Shown here in pieces: positions 34,356 to 44,500 of a stretch of DNA of 64,000 nucleotides. Made by a program: the position numbers and the translations under genes. The DNA is taken from contig JANRKB010000043.1 in assembly GCA_033763695.1 (NCBI GenBank), positions 310,001 through 374,000 on the forward strand, written 5' to 3'. Origin of the DNA: JANRKB01 sp033763695. GTDB lineage: Bacteria > Planctomycetota > Phycisphaerae > Phycisphaerales > UBA1924. The number at the start of each line of letters is the position of its first letter. Within the stretch, counting starts at the first letter, position 1. The notes under the pieces were generated by a model that was given only the letters and a program-made list of their open reading frames with translations, was not told where the DNA came from and did not search any database.

Positions 34356-36854
34356 TCAGTCGCCAGCGGTTGCATCGGGCGACGCCGAGGGCAGCCCGCG
34401 CAGATCAGGCTCATACCGCACCGCCGCGTCCAGATCGTGGGTCCGCAGCACGCTCGTGATCCCAAGACGCTTGGCCAGGCGGGTCGTGACGGCATCGGAC
34501 GCGCCGCTGACGAGGGCATTGAACCCCCCGGCGGCCGCGGCGGCATCGAGGATCGGCCCCAGGTCATCGTCGCTGGGACGACCGACGAGCAGCACGCGGA
34601 ACGCTCGCGTCTCGGCCGTGGCGGGGACGTCAATCAGCAGCGTCATCGGCGTGACGGGATCACCCGCGGCAGGCGTGAGCACGCTCGCGCGACAACGGCC
34701 AAGCGCGAAGACGTCGCCCGCGACGAGCGGATGGATCGTGACGCGCTGCGCCTGCAGATCGCGGACGAGATGGCCCCAGAGCAAGTTGGGCTCGCGTGCC
34801 GCACGGGTCATGGCCCACGCCGGAAGTGCTGCCTGCTGCGCGACCAGCCCGCGGGCGGCATCGGGCACGCCGAGCGCGACCGCATGAACGCCGCTGCTGG
34901 CGACGATCATGTCGAGACGCCACGCGCCAAGCGAGCGGCAGGCATCGGGGATGCGCCGGAGGCCGACATCACTGACGCCGCCGGCATCAAAGAGCATGGC
35001 CTGACCATGACTGCGGATGAGGGTCGCGCTGCCGTCGGGACTCGCGATGGCGTCAAATCGCAGGTCGATCTGGCGTTGCGTGCGGGCATCGAGGAACCAC
35101 GCCCCGAGCAACCACCCGCCGAGGCCGAGCACGAGCGCGATGAACATGCCGCGGGCGTGGCGCGAGCCGCGGCCAAACCATCCGGCGACAAGCAGCGCCG
35201 CGGCGGCGGCCCAGAGGGACGACACGGGCGGGACGCGCACGGCGGTCGCGGGCCACGAATCCATCATGTGCGCGAGCCACATCGTGAAGTCCGCGGCCCA
35301 GCGCAACGGGGCGGCGACCACCGCGGCCGCGTTGGGCGAGACGATGCCCACGGCGAGCGTGATGTAGCCGAGAACGAGTGCAAGCGTGAGCGGCAAACCG
35401 ACGACAACGCTGGCAATCGCCGCCCATGGGTTCACAACGCCCACGCCCGCCATCACGATCGGCGTGCCCACGCCCCAACAGAGCAGCGATGCGCTGAGGG
35501 TCTCGCGCGTGTTGTCCCACACGCGGCGCCAGAGTGGTCGCGGCGAGTCGGGACTGACGCGAAAAAGACGCTCACCAAAGACACGATCAAACGCCCGCGC
35601 GCCGACCCAGACGAGCGCGGCCGTGAGCGCGAACGTGAGCTGAAAGCCGATGGACCACATTTCCACCGGTCGCACGAGCACAATCAGCCACGCCGCCCAC
35701 GCCAGGAGCGTGACGCGGTCGTAGCGGCGGCCCAGCACCTCGCCCGAGAGCACGGCGATGGTCAGGACGCCGGCGCGAATGACGGGGGACGAGGCGGGGA
35801 CGACGGCCATGTACGCCGCGACGAGGAGCATGACGAGAACCGATTCGAGTCGGCCGCGTTCGCCGGTGAGGCGCAGCGCGGTGAGGGCGAGCCAAGCCAT
35901 GACGCTGAGGTGAAAGCCGCTGATCGAAAGTGCGTGCGCAAGACCAAGGCGGGTGAAGGTGGGCGCGACGTCGCCGCCGGGCTGGTTGGTGGGTGTACCG
36001 CGGCCCAGAACGAGGTCGAGCATCAGGGCGCGGCTTTCTTCGTCGGCGCGTTCGCCGGTGTGCGGCAGGGCCGCATCGAGCGCGGCGAAGCAGCGATCTT
36101 GCAGCGCGGCACGGATGTGGAGCCACCACGCACGAACACGCTGCGCGCCCTGCTGTTCCAGCGTGCGGATCTCGCCGCGATCACGCAGGCGCATCGTGCC
36201 GACGTGTTCTGGCATGGAGGAGGGCGCGTCCGGCGGGCCAGCGGAAACGGTCGGGCGGAACAAGCCGCGCACCTGGATGATGTCACCCGCAACAAGGCCG
36301 AGCGGCTCGGGGCCTTCGACCACGACGCGGAGCGAGCCGGACGCGGGGACGGGCGCTGCCGATGCCTCGCCAGCGTTGCTTGGCAAGACACCAGAGAGAT
36401 CCAGGCGAAGGGTTTGATCGGCGCTGGAGAAACGAAAGGCCGCGAGCGCGCCACGCGGCGGCGGCGTGAGTGCGGGCGCTTCGACGACGCGGCCGCGAAC
36501 CGTGATCAGTGATTGCTGCGGCACAAGCACGCGAAGGTCGCCATCGCTGAGCCTGTGCAGGCGGACGTTGGTCCACAACCCTGAGACACAGAGCGACCCA
36601 AGCAGGAATGCAACCGCGCTGACGCGCGACATGCCGCGGATGCTCGCGATGAGAGCGAAAGCAAGCAGCGGCAGCGCGGCAGCGCCCCACCACCACGCAT
36701 CGACACCGACAAGATGCCACGAGGCGATGGAACCGAGGCACCAACCAGCGAGCGCGAGGCAGACGCGCATGCGGGCGGGCGGCCCGAACATGCCGCGGCT
36801 GGCGGACGCGGAACTTGGGTTGGTGTCTTCGACGTGCTTCAACGCAGAGCCCAC
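34356..36854 (-). CDS. comEC: ComEC/Rec2 family competence protein (DNA-uptake channel)
   Basis: An 832-residue membrane protein. N-terminal hydrophobic helices and an OB-like domain (LITVRGRVVEAPALTPPPRG) lead to the competence core: HALSISGFHLSVMAWLALTA, RAGVLTIAVLSGEVLGR and many helices. In ComEC this core carries single-stranded DNA across the inner membrane. The C-terminal region should be a metallo-beta-lactamase-like nuclease. Here it reads SHGQAMLFDAGGVSDVGL but then DMIVASSGVHAVALG, with no HxHxDH, so the nuclease site looks degenerate. The start is GTG at 36854; an ATG at 36791 is an alternative. Confidence 0.85.
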   Translation of the reverse strand: MGSALKHVEDTNPSSASASRGMFGPPARMRVCLALAGWCLGSIASWHLVGVDAWWWGAAALPLLAFALIASIRGMSRVSAVAFLLGSLCVSGLWTNVRLHRLSDGDLRVLVPQQSLITVRGRVVEAPALTPPPRGALAAFRFSSADQTLRLDLSGVLPSNAGEASAAPVPASGSLRVVVEGPEPLGLVAGDIIQVRGLFRPTVSAGPPDAPSSMPEHVGTMRLRDRGEIRTLEQQGAQRVRAWWLHIRAALQDRCFAALDAALPHTGERADEESRALMLDLVLGRGTPTNQPGGDVAPTFTRLGLAHALSISGFHLSVMAWLALTALRLTGERGRLESVLVMLLVAAYMAVVPASSPVIRAGVLTIAVLSGEVLGRRYDRVTLLAWAAWLIVLVRPVEMWSIGFQLTFALTAALVWVGARAFDRVFGERLFRVSPDSPRPLWRRVWDNTRETLSASLLCWGVGTPIVMAGVGVVNPWAAIASVVVGLPLTLALVLGYITLAVGIVSPNAAAVVAAPLRWAADFTMWLAHMMDSWPATAVRVPPVSSLWAAAAALLVAGWFGRGSRHARGMFIALVLGLGGWLLGAWFLDARTQRQIDLRFDAIASPDGSATLIRSHGQAMLFDAGGVSDVGLRRIPDACRSLGAWRLDMIVASSGVHAVALGVPDAARGLVAQQAALPAWAMTRAAREPNLLWGHLVRDLQAQRVTIHPLVAGDVFALGRCRASVLTPAAGDPVTPMTLLIDVPATAETRAFRVLLVGRPSDDDLGPILDAAAAAGGFNALVSGASDAVTTRLAKRLGITSVLRTHDLDAAVRYEPDLRGLPSASPDATAGD

Positions 36855-37109
36855 GGAAGGGTGTCCAGCGAGAGCCTAACACGCCCCGTGAAGCACGACG
36901 TGTCCGAGAAGTGTGGCACGCCCGCCCCGGCGGTTCCCCTGATTCGAGGTTGTTGCCGCGAAGGGCGTGAAAACCGCTTGGGGATTGGGTGAACGTGCGG
37001 TACGCTTGCAGGATCGCGCGGCTCCCATGGGCGTGGCCGCGCTGAACGCCTGTTCGCCTCGATGCATCAACCACTGACTTCTCGCCGGGGGGCAGAAGAA
37101 GGATCGCCC

Positions 37110-39728
37110 ATGCCACGCGCCTTAACCATGCATGCCGCGGCTCTGCCGCTGACGCTCGCGGTGTCGACATTCCTCGCGACGCGCGCCCACGCACAGTTCG
37201 ACGGCAGCGTCAATGTCGGACTCCTGAGCCACACGGCCTTCACCGATCGCCGCCCCATTTGCCCCGTCAATCGCCAGTCGTTCAATGTGCTCTTTCAGAG
37301 CGGCGCAAACGATTTGACCGCCGCACGCGTCGGTGTCGACCAGAACGCCGACGGCACGATCGACACGTGGGTGAACGCGACCAAGACCGGCACACGCGGC
37401 GTGTATGACCTGTGGCAGGCGAGCGTGCCCGCGAGCACCGCCGCACGTCAGGCCTATGTCATCGAAGGCCAAGACGGCGCAGGCCGCGGCTATCTCACCA
37501 GCAGCGGCACAAGCGCGACGCTGCCGACGAGCGGCCTGTGGACGATGGACTACGACACGCTCGAACACGCGCCGCTGGGCGCAACCCCCATCAGCGGCGG
37601 CACCGTCTTCCGCGTGTGGGCCCCCGGCGCAACCACCTGCACCGTCCGCGGCACGTTCAATGCATGGGGCCAGACCACCATGACCAAGCGCGGCGAGTAC
37701 TTCGTCGCCAATGTGCCCGGCGCGGCCGCCGGCGCGTCGTACAAGTACTTCTTCAACAACAGCACCTGGAAGCCCGACGCGCGGGCCAAGTACCTCGACA
37801 ACACCAACAGCTACAACAGCATCGTCGTCGATCCGCTGGCCTATCAGTGGCAGATGCCTGACTTCGTGCCCGCGAGCCGTGATCGCTGGGTCGTCTATCA
37901 ACTCCACGTCGGCTCGTTCTCCGGCCTCAACGACCCCAAGGGTTCGTTCACGCGCCAGGGCAAGTATCGCGAGGTCGGCGATCGCGCCGACCACCTGCAA
38001 AGCCTCGGCATCAACGCCGTCATGCTCAATCCGATCAACGAGTTCCCCGGCTCGGCGAGCGGGGGATACAACGGCATCAGCATGTGGGCCTTTGAGAGCA
38101 CCTACGGCACGCCGGACGACCTCAAGTACATGATCGACAAACTGCATCAGCGCGGCATCGCGGTGATGCTCGATGTCATTTGGAACCATTTCGGCACGAC
38201 CGACAACTACTTGTGGAACTACGACACGACGCAGATCTACTTTGACTCCCCCACCGCGGTCGATACGCCGTGGGGCGCGCAAGGCAATGTCGATCGGACT
38301 GGAGTCTTCTCTTACTTCCTCGACAGCGTCGATCACGTGCTGGGCGAGTACAAGATGGACGGCTATCGCCAGGACGCGCTGTATGAACTCACGGGCAAGA
38401 CTCAGGCGATCGCGGGCCAGAATCTCATCAAGGCCCAGATGGAGCGCGTCCGCCGCCGCTACACCAGCGCTCACATCCTCGGCGAGATCTACGACAACAG
38501 CGCGTGGAACACCGGGCCGACCGGGCTCAACATGGACGGCCAGTATCACGAGGCGTTCAAGAACCCGATGCAGAGCGCGATCAGTGCGGCAGCGTCGGGC
38601 GACCCCAACATGTCGTCGCTCGCCGCGGCAATCGACGGCTCCGGGCCGTTCGTATTCGGCGATCGCGTGCTGAACTACTTTGAACTGCACGACGACGCGT
38701 GGCCGGTGAATAACTCCGCCCGCGCCGTCAAGGAGATCGACACCACCACGCCGCACGATGACCGCTACGCCAAGGGCCGCACCAAACTCGCCAACGGCGT
38801 CACGCTGCTGGCCCGCGGCATGCCCGCGATCCTGCAAGGCACCGAGTGGCTCGAAAGCAACGGCTGGGAAACCGAGAAGATCGACTGGAACAAGAAGAAC
38901 ACCTATTCGGGCATCTTCAAGTTCTATCAGGACATGATCCGCCTGCGCACCACGATCCCTGCGCTCTTTGCCAACAGCACGACCAACGTCTACCACACCA
39001 ACGAAGCCAGCAACGTCATCGCATTTGAGCGCACCGGCACCGACGGGCGCTCGTTCGTGGTGGTCGCAAACTTCTCGAACACCAACTACACCAGCTACGT
39101 GCTCGGCCTGCCGCGCTCGGGCAACTGGGGCGTGCTCATCAACAGCGAGGACACGCAGTACCAAGGCATCGGCCAGGGCACGATGCCCGGCTGCGTGACG
39201 GTTGAGAACATCAGTTCGATGGGCTACGCACAACGGACAACGCTGAGCCTGCCGCCGCACGGCTTGCTGGTGCTGCAGAACCAGCCCGAGTACGCGACGA
39301 TCACGCTCACGCAATCGCCCAGCGGCACGCTGTGCGTTGGTGCACCCGCGACCTTCGGCGTGAACGCCACCGGCTTCGGGCCGTTCACCTATCAATGGTC
39401 GCGCGACGGCATCGCCGTCGTCGATGAACCCGGGCGCGTCAGCGGCAGCGCGACGCCGACGCTGAACATCGCCGCGATCACGCCGGGCGATGCGGGCCAG
39501 TATGTGTGCGTGGTGACGCGTTCATGCCAAGGTCAGAGCAGCCCGGCGGCCGCGCTGAGCATGTGTGCCGCCGACTTCAACTGCGATGGCTTCCTCGACT
39601 TCACCGACTTCGACGCCTTCGTCAGCGCGTTCGAGAACGGCACGGCAAGCGCGGACTTCAACGCCGACGGCTTCCTCGACTTCACCGACTTCGACGCCTT
39701 CGTCGGCGCGTTTGAGTCGGGGTGCTAA
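37110..39728 (+). CDS. secreted GH13 alpha-amylase family enzyme with CBM48-like, Ig-like and dockerin domains
   Basis: An 872-residue exported alpha-glucan enzyme. After the signal peptide (ALPLTLAVSTFLATRAHA) a CBM48/E-set module reads VFRVWAPGATTCTVRGTFNA. The GH13 barrel has all four regions: DVIWNHFG (about 354), YRQDAL with the nucleophile Asp (about 424), ILGEIYDN (about 457) and YFELHDD (about 526). This suggests amylase or branching-type activity on starch or glycogen. An Ig-like domain (FTYQWSRDGIAVV, then DAGQYVCVV) and two dockerin repeats end ESGC. The start at 37110 has AAGGA upstream; an in-frame ATG at 37062 exists. Its stop overlaps that of neuB. Confidence 0.88.
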   Translation: MPRALTMHAAALPLTLAVSTFLATRAHAQFDGSVNVGLLSHTAFTDRRPICPVNRQSFNVLFQSGANDLTAARVGVDQNADGTIDTWVNATKTGTRGVYDLWQASVPASTAARQAYVIEGQDGAGRGYLTSSGTSATLPTSGLWTMDYDTLEHAPLGATPISGGTVFRVWAPGATTCTVRGTFNAWGQTTMTKRGEYFVANVPGAAAGASYKYFFNNSTWKPDARAKYLDNTNSYNSIVVDPLAYQWQMPDFVPASRDRWVVYQLHVGSFSGLNDPKGSFTRQGKYREVGDRADHLQSLGINAVMLNPINEFPGSASGGYNGISMWAFESTYGTPDDLKYMIDKLHQRGIAVMLDVIWNHFGTTDNYLWNYDTTQIYFDSPTAVDTPWGAQGNVDRTGVFSYFLDSVDHVLGEYKMDGYRQDALYELTGKTQAIAGQNLIKAQMERVRRRYTSAHILGEIYDNSAWNTGPTGLNMDGQYHEAFKNPMQSAISAAASGDPNMSSLAAAIDGSGPFVFGDRVLNYFELHDDAWPVNNSARAVKEIDTTTPHDDRYAKGRTKLANGVTLLARGMPAILQGTEWLESNGWETEKIDWNKKNTYSGIFKFYQDMIRLRTTIPALFANSTTNVYHTNEASNVIAFERTGTDGRSFVVVANFSNTNYTSYVLGLPRSGNWGVLINSEDTQYQGIGQGTMPGCVTVENISSMGYAQRTTLSLPPHGLLVLQNQPEYATITLTQSPSGTLCVGAPATFGVNATGFGPFTYQWSRDGIAVVDEPGRVSGSATPTLNIAAITPGDAGQYVCVVTRSCQGQSSPAAALSMCAADFNCDGFLDFTDFDAFVSAFENGTASADFNADGFLDFTDFDAFVGAFESGC

Positions 39729-40810
39729 AGCGCTCGGGGCGTCACGTCGTCACTTGTCAGCGGCAGGTCCGCGCCCACGGCACGCTTGAGAGGCTGGCCC
39801 AGCACACCATCAAGCAGGAACGGGGCCAACCCCGTGCCCGGACGCTTGATCGTCAGGTCAGCGCGGGTCAGCACATGACCCGCGGCAAGGTCGCGCGTGG
39901 CGACGAGCGACTGACGCGAGACATGACGGACATCCTGTTCCAGCTCGCGTGCGGCCTTGATGAGCGGGCCGCGGGCCTCGAACGCGCGGCGGGTGATTGA
40001 AACGTAGCGTGCAAAGCCCTGTGCATCGAGACTGGCCGCGTGATCCGGGCCCTTAGCCGAGCGATCGTGCGTGAAGTGTTTCTCGAGAATCGACGCGCCC
40101 GCCATGACGGCCAGCGCGCCGGTATCAAGCTCCGCGGTGTGGTCGGAATAGCCGACCGGCCCGGCGTATCGCTGACGCAGAGCATGCACGCCGCCCAGCG
40201 CGGCTTGCTGGATGGGCGTGGGATAGCTGCTGACACATTGAAGCACGCCGAGGCGCGTGTGCAGGTCTGACTCGGACGTCGTGCGCTGGCGCAGCCAGTC
40301 GATCGCGCGAACGACCTCTGGCTCATCTGCGGCCCCGGTGCTGACGATCAGCGGTTTGCCGGTCGCGAACATCGCCTCCAGCAGCGGGCGATTGATGACG
40401 TCCGGACTCGCCGACTTGTACATGTCCCACGCCAATTGTTCGGCCTCGGCCACAAGTTCAACGCTGAAGACTGTCACGATCGCAAGCATGCCGCGACTGT
40501 GGGCAAGTTCGACGGCGGGCTTCATCTGCTCGGCGGAAAGTTCGAGGCGGCGCAGCATCGCGAGCGGATCGGTCTCGCCCGCGCCAGCCTGATACTTGGC
40601 CAGCCGCGACGCCTTGCTCATGAGCGTGTCGGCACGGAACAACTGAAACTTGACGGCATCGGCTCCGGCATCGGCCGCGGCACGCACCATCTCCATCGCG
40701 CACTCAACCGAGCCGTCGTGATTGACGCCCAACTCGGCGATGATGAGCGGAGTGCCGTCGCGCGTCAGAGAGCGTTGGCCCGCGTGAGGGACGCCGTTTG
40801 CAGTGGTCAT
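39725..40810 (-). CDS. neuB: N-acetylneuraminate synthase-like (nonulosonate synthase, NeuB family)
   Basis: A 361-residue enzyme condensing phosphoenolpyruvate with a hexosamine-type sugar to a nine-carbon sialic-like acid. The TIM-barrel part has IIAELGVNHDGSVECAMEMV, DAVKFQLFRADTLMSK, FSVELVAEAEQ and VSTGAADEPEV. The C-terminal SAF/antifreeze-like domain reads LAAGHVLTRADLTIKRPGTG. Product type (neuraminic, legionaminic or pseudaminic) cannot be read from sequence. It is the last gene of a three-gene operon: the ATG overlaps the stop of the cytidylyltransferase (ATGA). Its TAG stop at 39725 overlaps the convergent amylase stop. Confidence 0.9.
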   Translation of the reverse strand: MTTANGVPHAGQRSLTRDGTPLIIAELGVNHDGSVECAMEMVRAAADAGADAVKFQLFRADTLMSKASRLAKYQAGAGETDPLAMLRRLELSAEQMKPAVELAHSRGMLAIVTVFSVELVAEAEQLAWDMYKSASPDVINRPLLEAMFATGKPLIVSTGAADEPEVVRAIDWLRQRTTSESDLHTRLGVLQCVSSYPTPIQQAALGGVHALRQRYAGPVGYSDHTAELDTGALAVMAGASILEKHFTHDRSAKGPDHAASLDAQGFARYVSITRRAFEARGPLIKAARELEQDVRHVSRQSLVATRDLAAGHVLTRADLTIKRPGTGLAPFLLDGVLGQPLKRAVGADLPLTSDDVTPRAL

Positions 40811-41550
40811 CGACGGGCCTCCGTGTCGCGCTCGCGGAGGATCGCCTCGGCGACAAGCATGTCGATGCGTGAGTCGATGTCGACCACGGAACCCTCCGGG
40901 TTGATGATGCCGCGCCGCTCGCGCCCAAAGAACGCATGCGGTCCCGGCGCGACGCCGGGCACTTGGAGCATCAGGGCGCGACGCGTCAGCGCGATGACCG
41001 CGCCATCGGGGATGAACGCGGGCGGCAGGTCCTGGCGGCGGAACACGCCGTGGTTGAGAATGTCGCCTTCCCACGGCCGGACGCTGCCGTCGTCATCGAG
41101 ACGCGCCGTCCACCACGGGTGATACTTGCCCACGGGCTGATACGACTGCACGCTGTCGCAGCCGGTTGAGCTCAGCACATCGAGGGCGCGGCTGATGCAG
41201 TCCGTGGGACGCACAGGCGCGTTACCGTAGAGAAGCACGATGGGGGCGTTGTCCGGCAGCGTGCCGCTCGCCGCCTCGTACTGACTCACCGCGTCGCGGG
41301 CGGCGTCATCAACACGCGCGGTGTCATTGGCCAGCAGCGGCGGGCGAGGAATCGTCCCGAAGCCGTCGTCGCGCGCGATGCTCGTGAGTTCGGCATCGTC
41401 AGTGGAGAGGGCAACAACGCCGACGCCGCGGGATGCGCGGGCGGCGCGCAGCGTCCACAGCACGCAAGGCACGCCCGCCACGGGTAAGGCGTTCTTGCGG
41501 GGCAGACCCTTGGAACCGCCCCTCGCCAGCACGATCGCAAGTGCGTTCAC
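40807..41550 (-). CDS. neuA: CMP-sialic acid synthetase-like cytidylyltransferase
   Basis: A 247-residue enzyme activating a nonulosonic acid with CTP. The N-terminal nucleotide motif is VLARGGSKGLPRKNALPV, followed by YGNAPVRPTDCISRALDVL and the FGRERRGIINPEGSVVDID C-terminal block typical of NeuA/LegF/PseF proteins. The GTG start at 41550 (complement of CAC) overlaps the TGA of the upstream fusion gene (GTGA). It probably supplies the CMP-activated sugar to the upstream MAF-type transferase. Confidence 0.88.
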   Translation of the reverse strand: MNALAIVLARGGSKGLPRKNALPVAGVPCVLWTLRAARASRGVGVVALSTDDAELTSIARDDGFGTIPRPPLLANDTARVDDAARDAVSQYEAASGTLPDNAPIVLLYGNAPVRPTDCISRALDVLSSTGCDSVQSYQPVGKYHPWWTARLDDDGSVRPWEGDILNHGVFRRQDLPPAFIPDGAVIALTRRALMLQVPGVAPGPHAFFGRERRGIINPEGSVVDIDSRIDMLVAEAILRERDTEARR

Positions 41551-44500
41551 GCGCTCGCTCCCATCGGTGCCGCGGGCTTGGGCTCGATCGCGGAGCCGAA
41601 CGCGCGGCCTGCATCGCACCAGGCACGCAAGGCCTGTTCAGCGTGCTCCGCGTGCCCGAGAGGCGTGCCGCGCGCGTCGCACAGCATGCCGTCGGCCCGC
41701 AACCGCAGCACACCCGATTCGCGCCACGCGCGCGGGGCGCGGGGCACGTCAATCGGTTCGATGCGCTCTCCTGTGATCGCGGTGGGCATGGGATCAATGA
41801 TCGCGCACCCGGCCTCGTGCGTCCAGCGGTCGTAGAACGATTCGATCTCTTCGTAGACGGCGTCGCAGCGGGTGATCCGCGGCACGATCCACGGCTGGGG
41901 CAGTCCGCCGTCGGACAAGCCGCGCAGTGCGAGCAGTCGCGCGACGTTGGTCTTGACGCGGCCCATCGCGTCCAAACCCGTGATCGCCGAGTAGGTCTCG
42001 GCCTTCTCGGCCAGGACATCAACGCTCAGCACATCGATCGGCACATCGCGGCACTCATCGAGCAACGCATCAACCCGCGATGCGTCACAGTTCAGATCCG
42101 TGCGGACATGGATCGCACCAACGCCCGACGCGGCGCAGTGACGCACCAGCGCGATGAACTCCGGCGCGAGGAGCGCGTCGCCGCGCCCGCTGAACGACAC
42201 GGCGACACTCGATCGCTCGGGGCCGAGGGCCTCCAGCACGCGCTGAAGATGGGTCTGCGAAAGATCGACAATGGACGCCGCGGCGTCGCCGGAGATGTTC
42301 ATCCAGCGACCGCGCAGGCCTTGACCCACACCCAAGCGCCGCGTGGTTGCTTCGATGAGCAGTTCGCGAGGTGTCGCAACAGCGGGCGGCGCGGCACGCA
42401 CGATCGCTTCGGCGTCGACTTCAAGCCCACGCGTAGCCAACTCAGCACCCAACTCCACACCCAACTGCGAAAGCACCGCCGTGCACGTATGGATGCCGCC
42501 CGGATCATCGGCGATGAAGCGGCGGTAGGCGTCGCGAACGGCGGGCGGCACAAGCACGCACGATGGCTTGGCGATCGGATCAACCTGCGGGAACACCGGG
42601 AGATAGCCCAGAATCGCACCGAGCGACGCGAGCGGCCCGAGGCCGCGAGCGTTCTTGGCGATCTCGTCGGCGAGCGAGCGCGACACCAGACCGGGACACA
42701 GTCCGGGCGCGGCCTGCGTGAAGACGAATCGATAGTTACTGCCGTCTTCGCGATGCCGTGCGATTACGCGATCGGTCAGCACCGGATCAACCAGCGGCCA
42801 ATCCGGGCCGACCAGCACGGCGGCGTCGATCGCGTGCTCGTTCATCACGCGCGAGAAGAGCACAGGCTCAAAGCATTCGTCAAACACCGAGAGGTTCGCA
42901 ACGCCGCCACGCCACGACGCGCGGCTGAACACTCGAGCGCGCAGGGCGTGTGCGCGGGCCTTCAGCGGCGGTGCAGCCACGCTGACGACGCGCACGCGCT
43001 GGCTCGCCGCGTGAGGGCCGAGCAAATCGCGCACGCGACCGGGCTCATGCGTCACAAGCGTGATGCCGTCGAGCTCGCGCGACTGCAGCAAGCGGGTCAC
43101 AGTGAGCGCGAGCGCGTTCCCCTTTCCCACGGCGGACGCCGGCAAGCGAGAAGCATCACGAATCAGATCTCGCGCGAGATCGCGAGCAACGCCCATGGCG
43201 CCGATGCGGGTGTCGACGGGGATGATGGCCTCGACGCGGCTGCGCGAGACAACCGCCGCCACAGGCTGGGCGTTCGTGTCAGGGCTGGCCTCCTCGTGCC
43301 GCTCCATGCGGATCTCGTCGCGCTCGACGAAGCGCATGCCTGCCTCGGCCTCGATCCGCTCAATCGCGAGCTGGAGCATGCGTCCGACTTCATCGGCCGA
43401 GTCCGCCAGCCAGCGGACGTTGACAAGATCTCGCTCGATGCTCTTGCGCTGCCGCTCGGACTCGGAGAGGTTGGGATCGCTACCGATCGCGCGATCGGCC
43501 TTATAGCGGTTGAAGGAGCCGGTCTGGTTCAGATAGTGCACCAGGTGATACGCGGTCTTCATCGCGTGCGACTTGGTCGCCAGATCCTGTGCCTTGTCGA
43601 TGAGCGCGTTGAGACGCGACGTGTCGCTCTGGACGCGCAGCATCTCTTCAAGCAGCGGCGCCGCCGCCCGGGCGTTTTCGCTGATCTGCCAGACGTCGCG
43701 GCGCACGCCACGCATGCGCTGCAAGACGCGCTGTCGACGCTCGGCGGTCTCCAGCTCGTACGCGCGTGCCTGCGGCAGCGCGATCGGCGGGCCGTGCTCG
43801 AACTGGCTAATGACCTCGGCAAGCTTCATCACTTCAGTCTGCTTCTTGGCGACGCCGCCCTCGCTGGCGTCGATTACGCGCAGGTTGCGATTCGCGTCCT
43901 CGAGGAAGTCGCGCTCAAACTGCACGAGATACGTCGCGAGCTGTTCGTCGGTGTAGACCGGGCGCCCGAGATGATCGACGGTCTTGCGCAACATGCGACG
44001 CATGCGCACGATGCGCTCCCACTCGAACATCTCCAGCGTGCGGAACTCGTTAAGTTCGGGGCCCCACGTGTCGTGAATGACCGCGCCGGAGGAGTAATAC
44101 TGGCCATCGGTGAAGCCCAGATCCTGGCCGATGAGGACGACCGGATCGCAGCCCAGATGACGCGCGAGGTAGTACGCAAGGTGCGCCACCGTCGCGCCAG
44201 ACTTGATCGCGCCCATCGGGCGCGCAAGATGCTCGCCGAGCAGGTTGTCGAGCCATTCGTCGGCCGGGAACCGCACCACGCCGGGGAACGCGCGGACGAT
44301 CGATGGATTGCCCTTTGCCTCGCACACGAGCGTGACGCCTTCGACGTCGCGTGCCGTGAGCCCTTCATAGAAACGCTTGGAAATGCGGGCGTGATCGAGC
44401 GCGGTGACGAAATGCGGCTTCACGCCCATCGCAAGCAGCGGCTTGAGCACGGTCTGCACAGCGACGATGACGAAGCGATCACGCACGCCGGGGCGCGCCA

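Noticed and set aside
34338..36512. Long plus-strand frame opposite comEC
   Set aside because: Low-complexity antisense product, whereas the minus strand has competence motifs.
37122..39395. Long minus-strand frame opposite the amylase
   Set aside because: All four GH13 regions lie on the plus strand.
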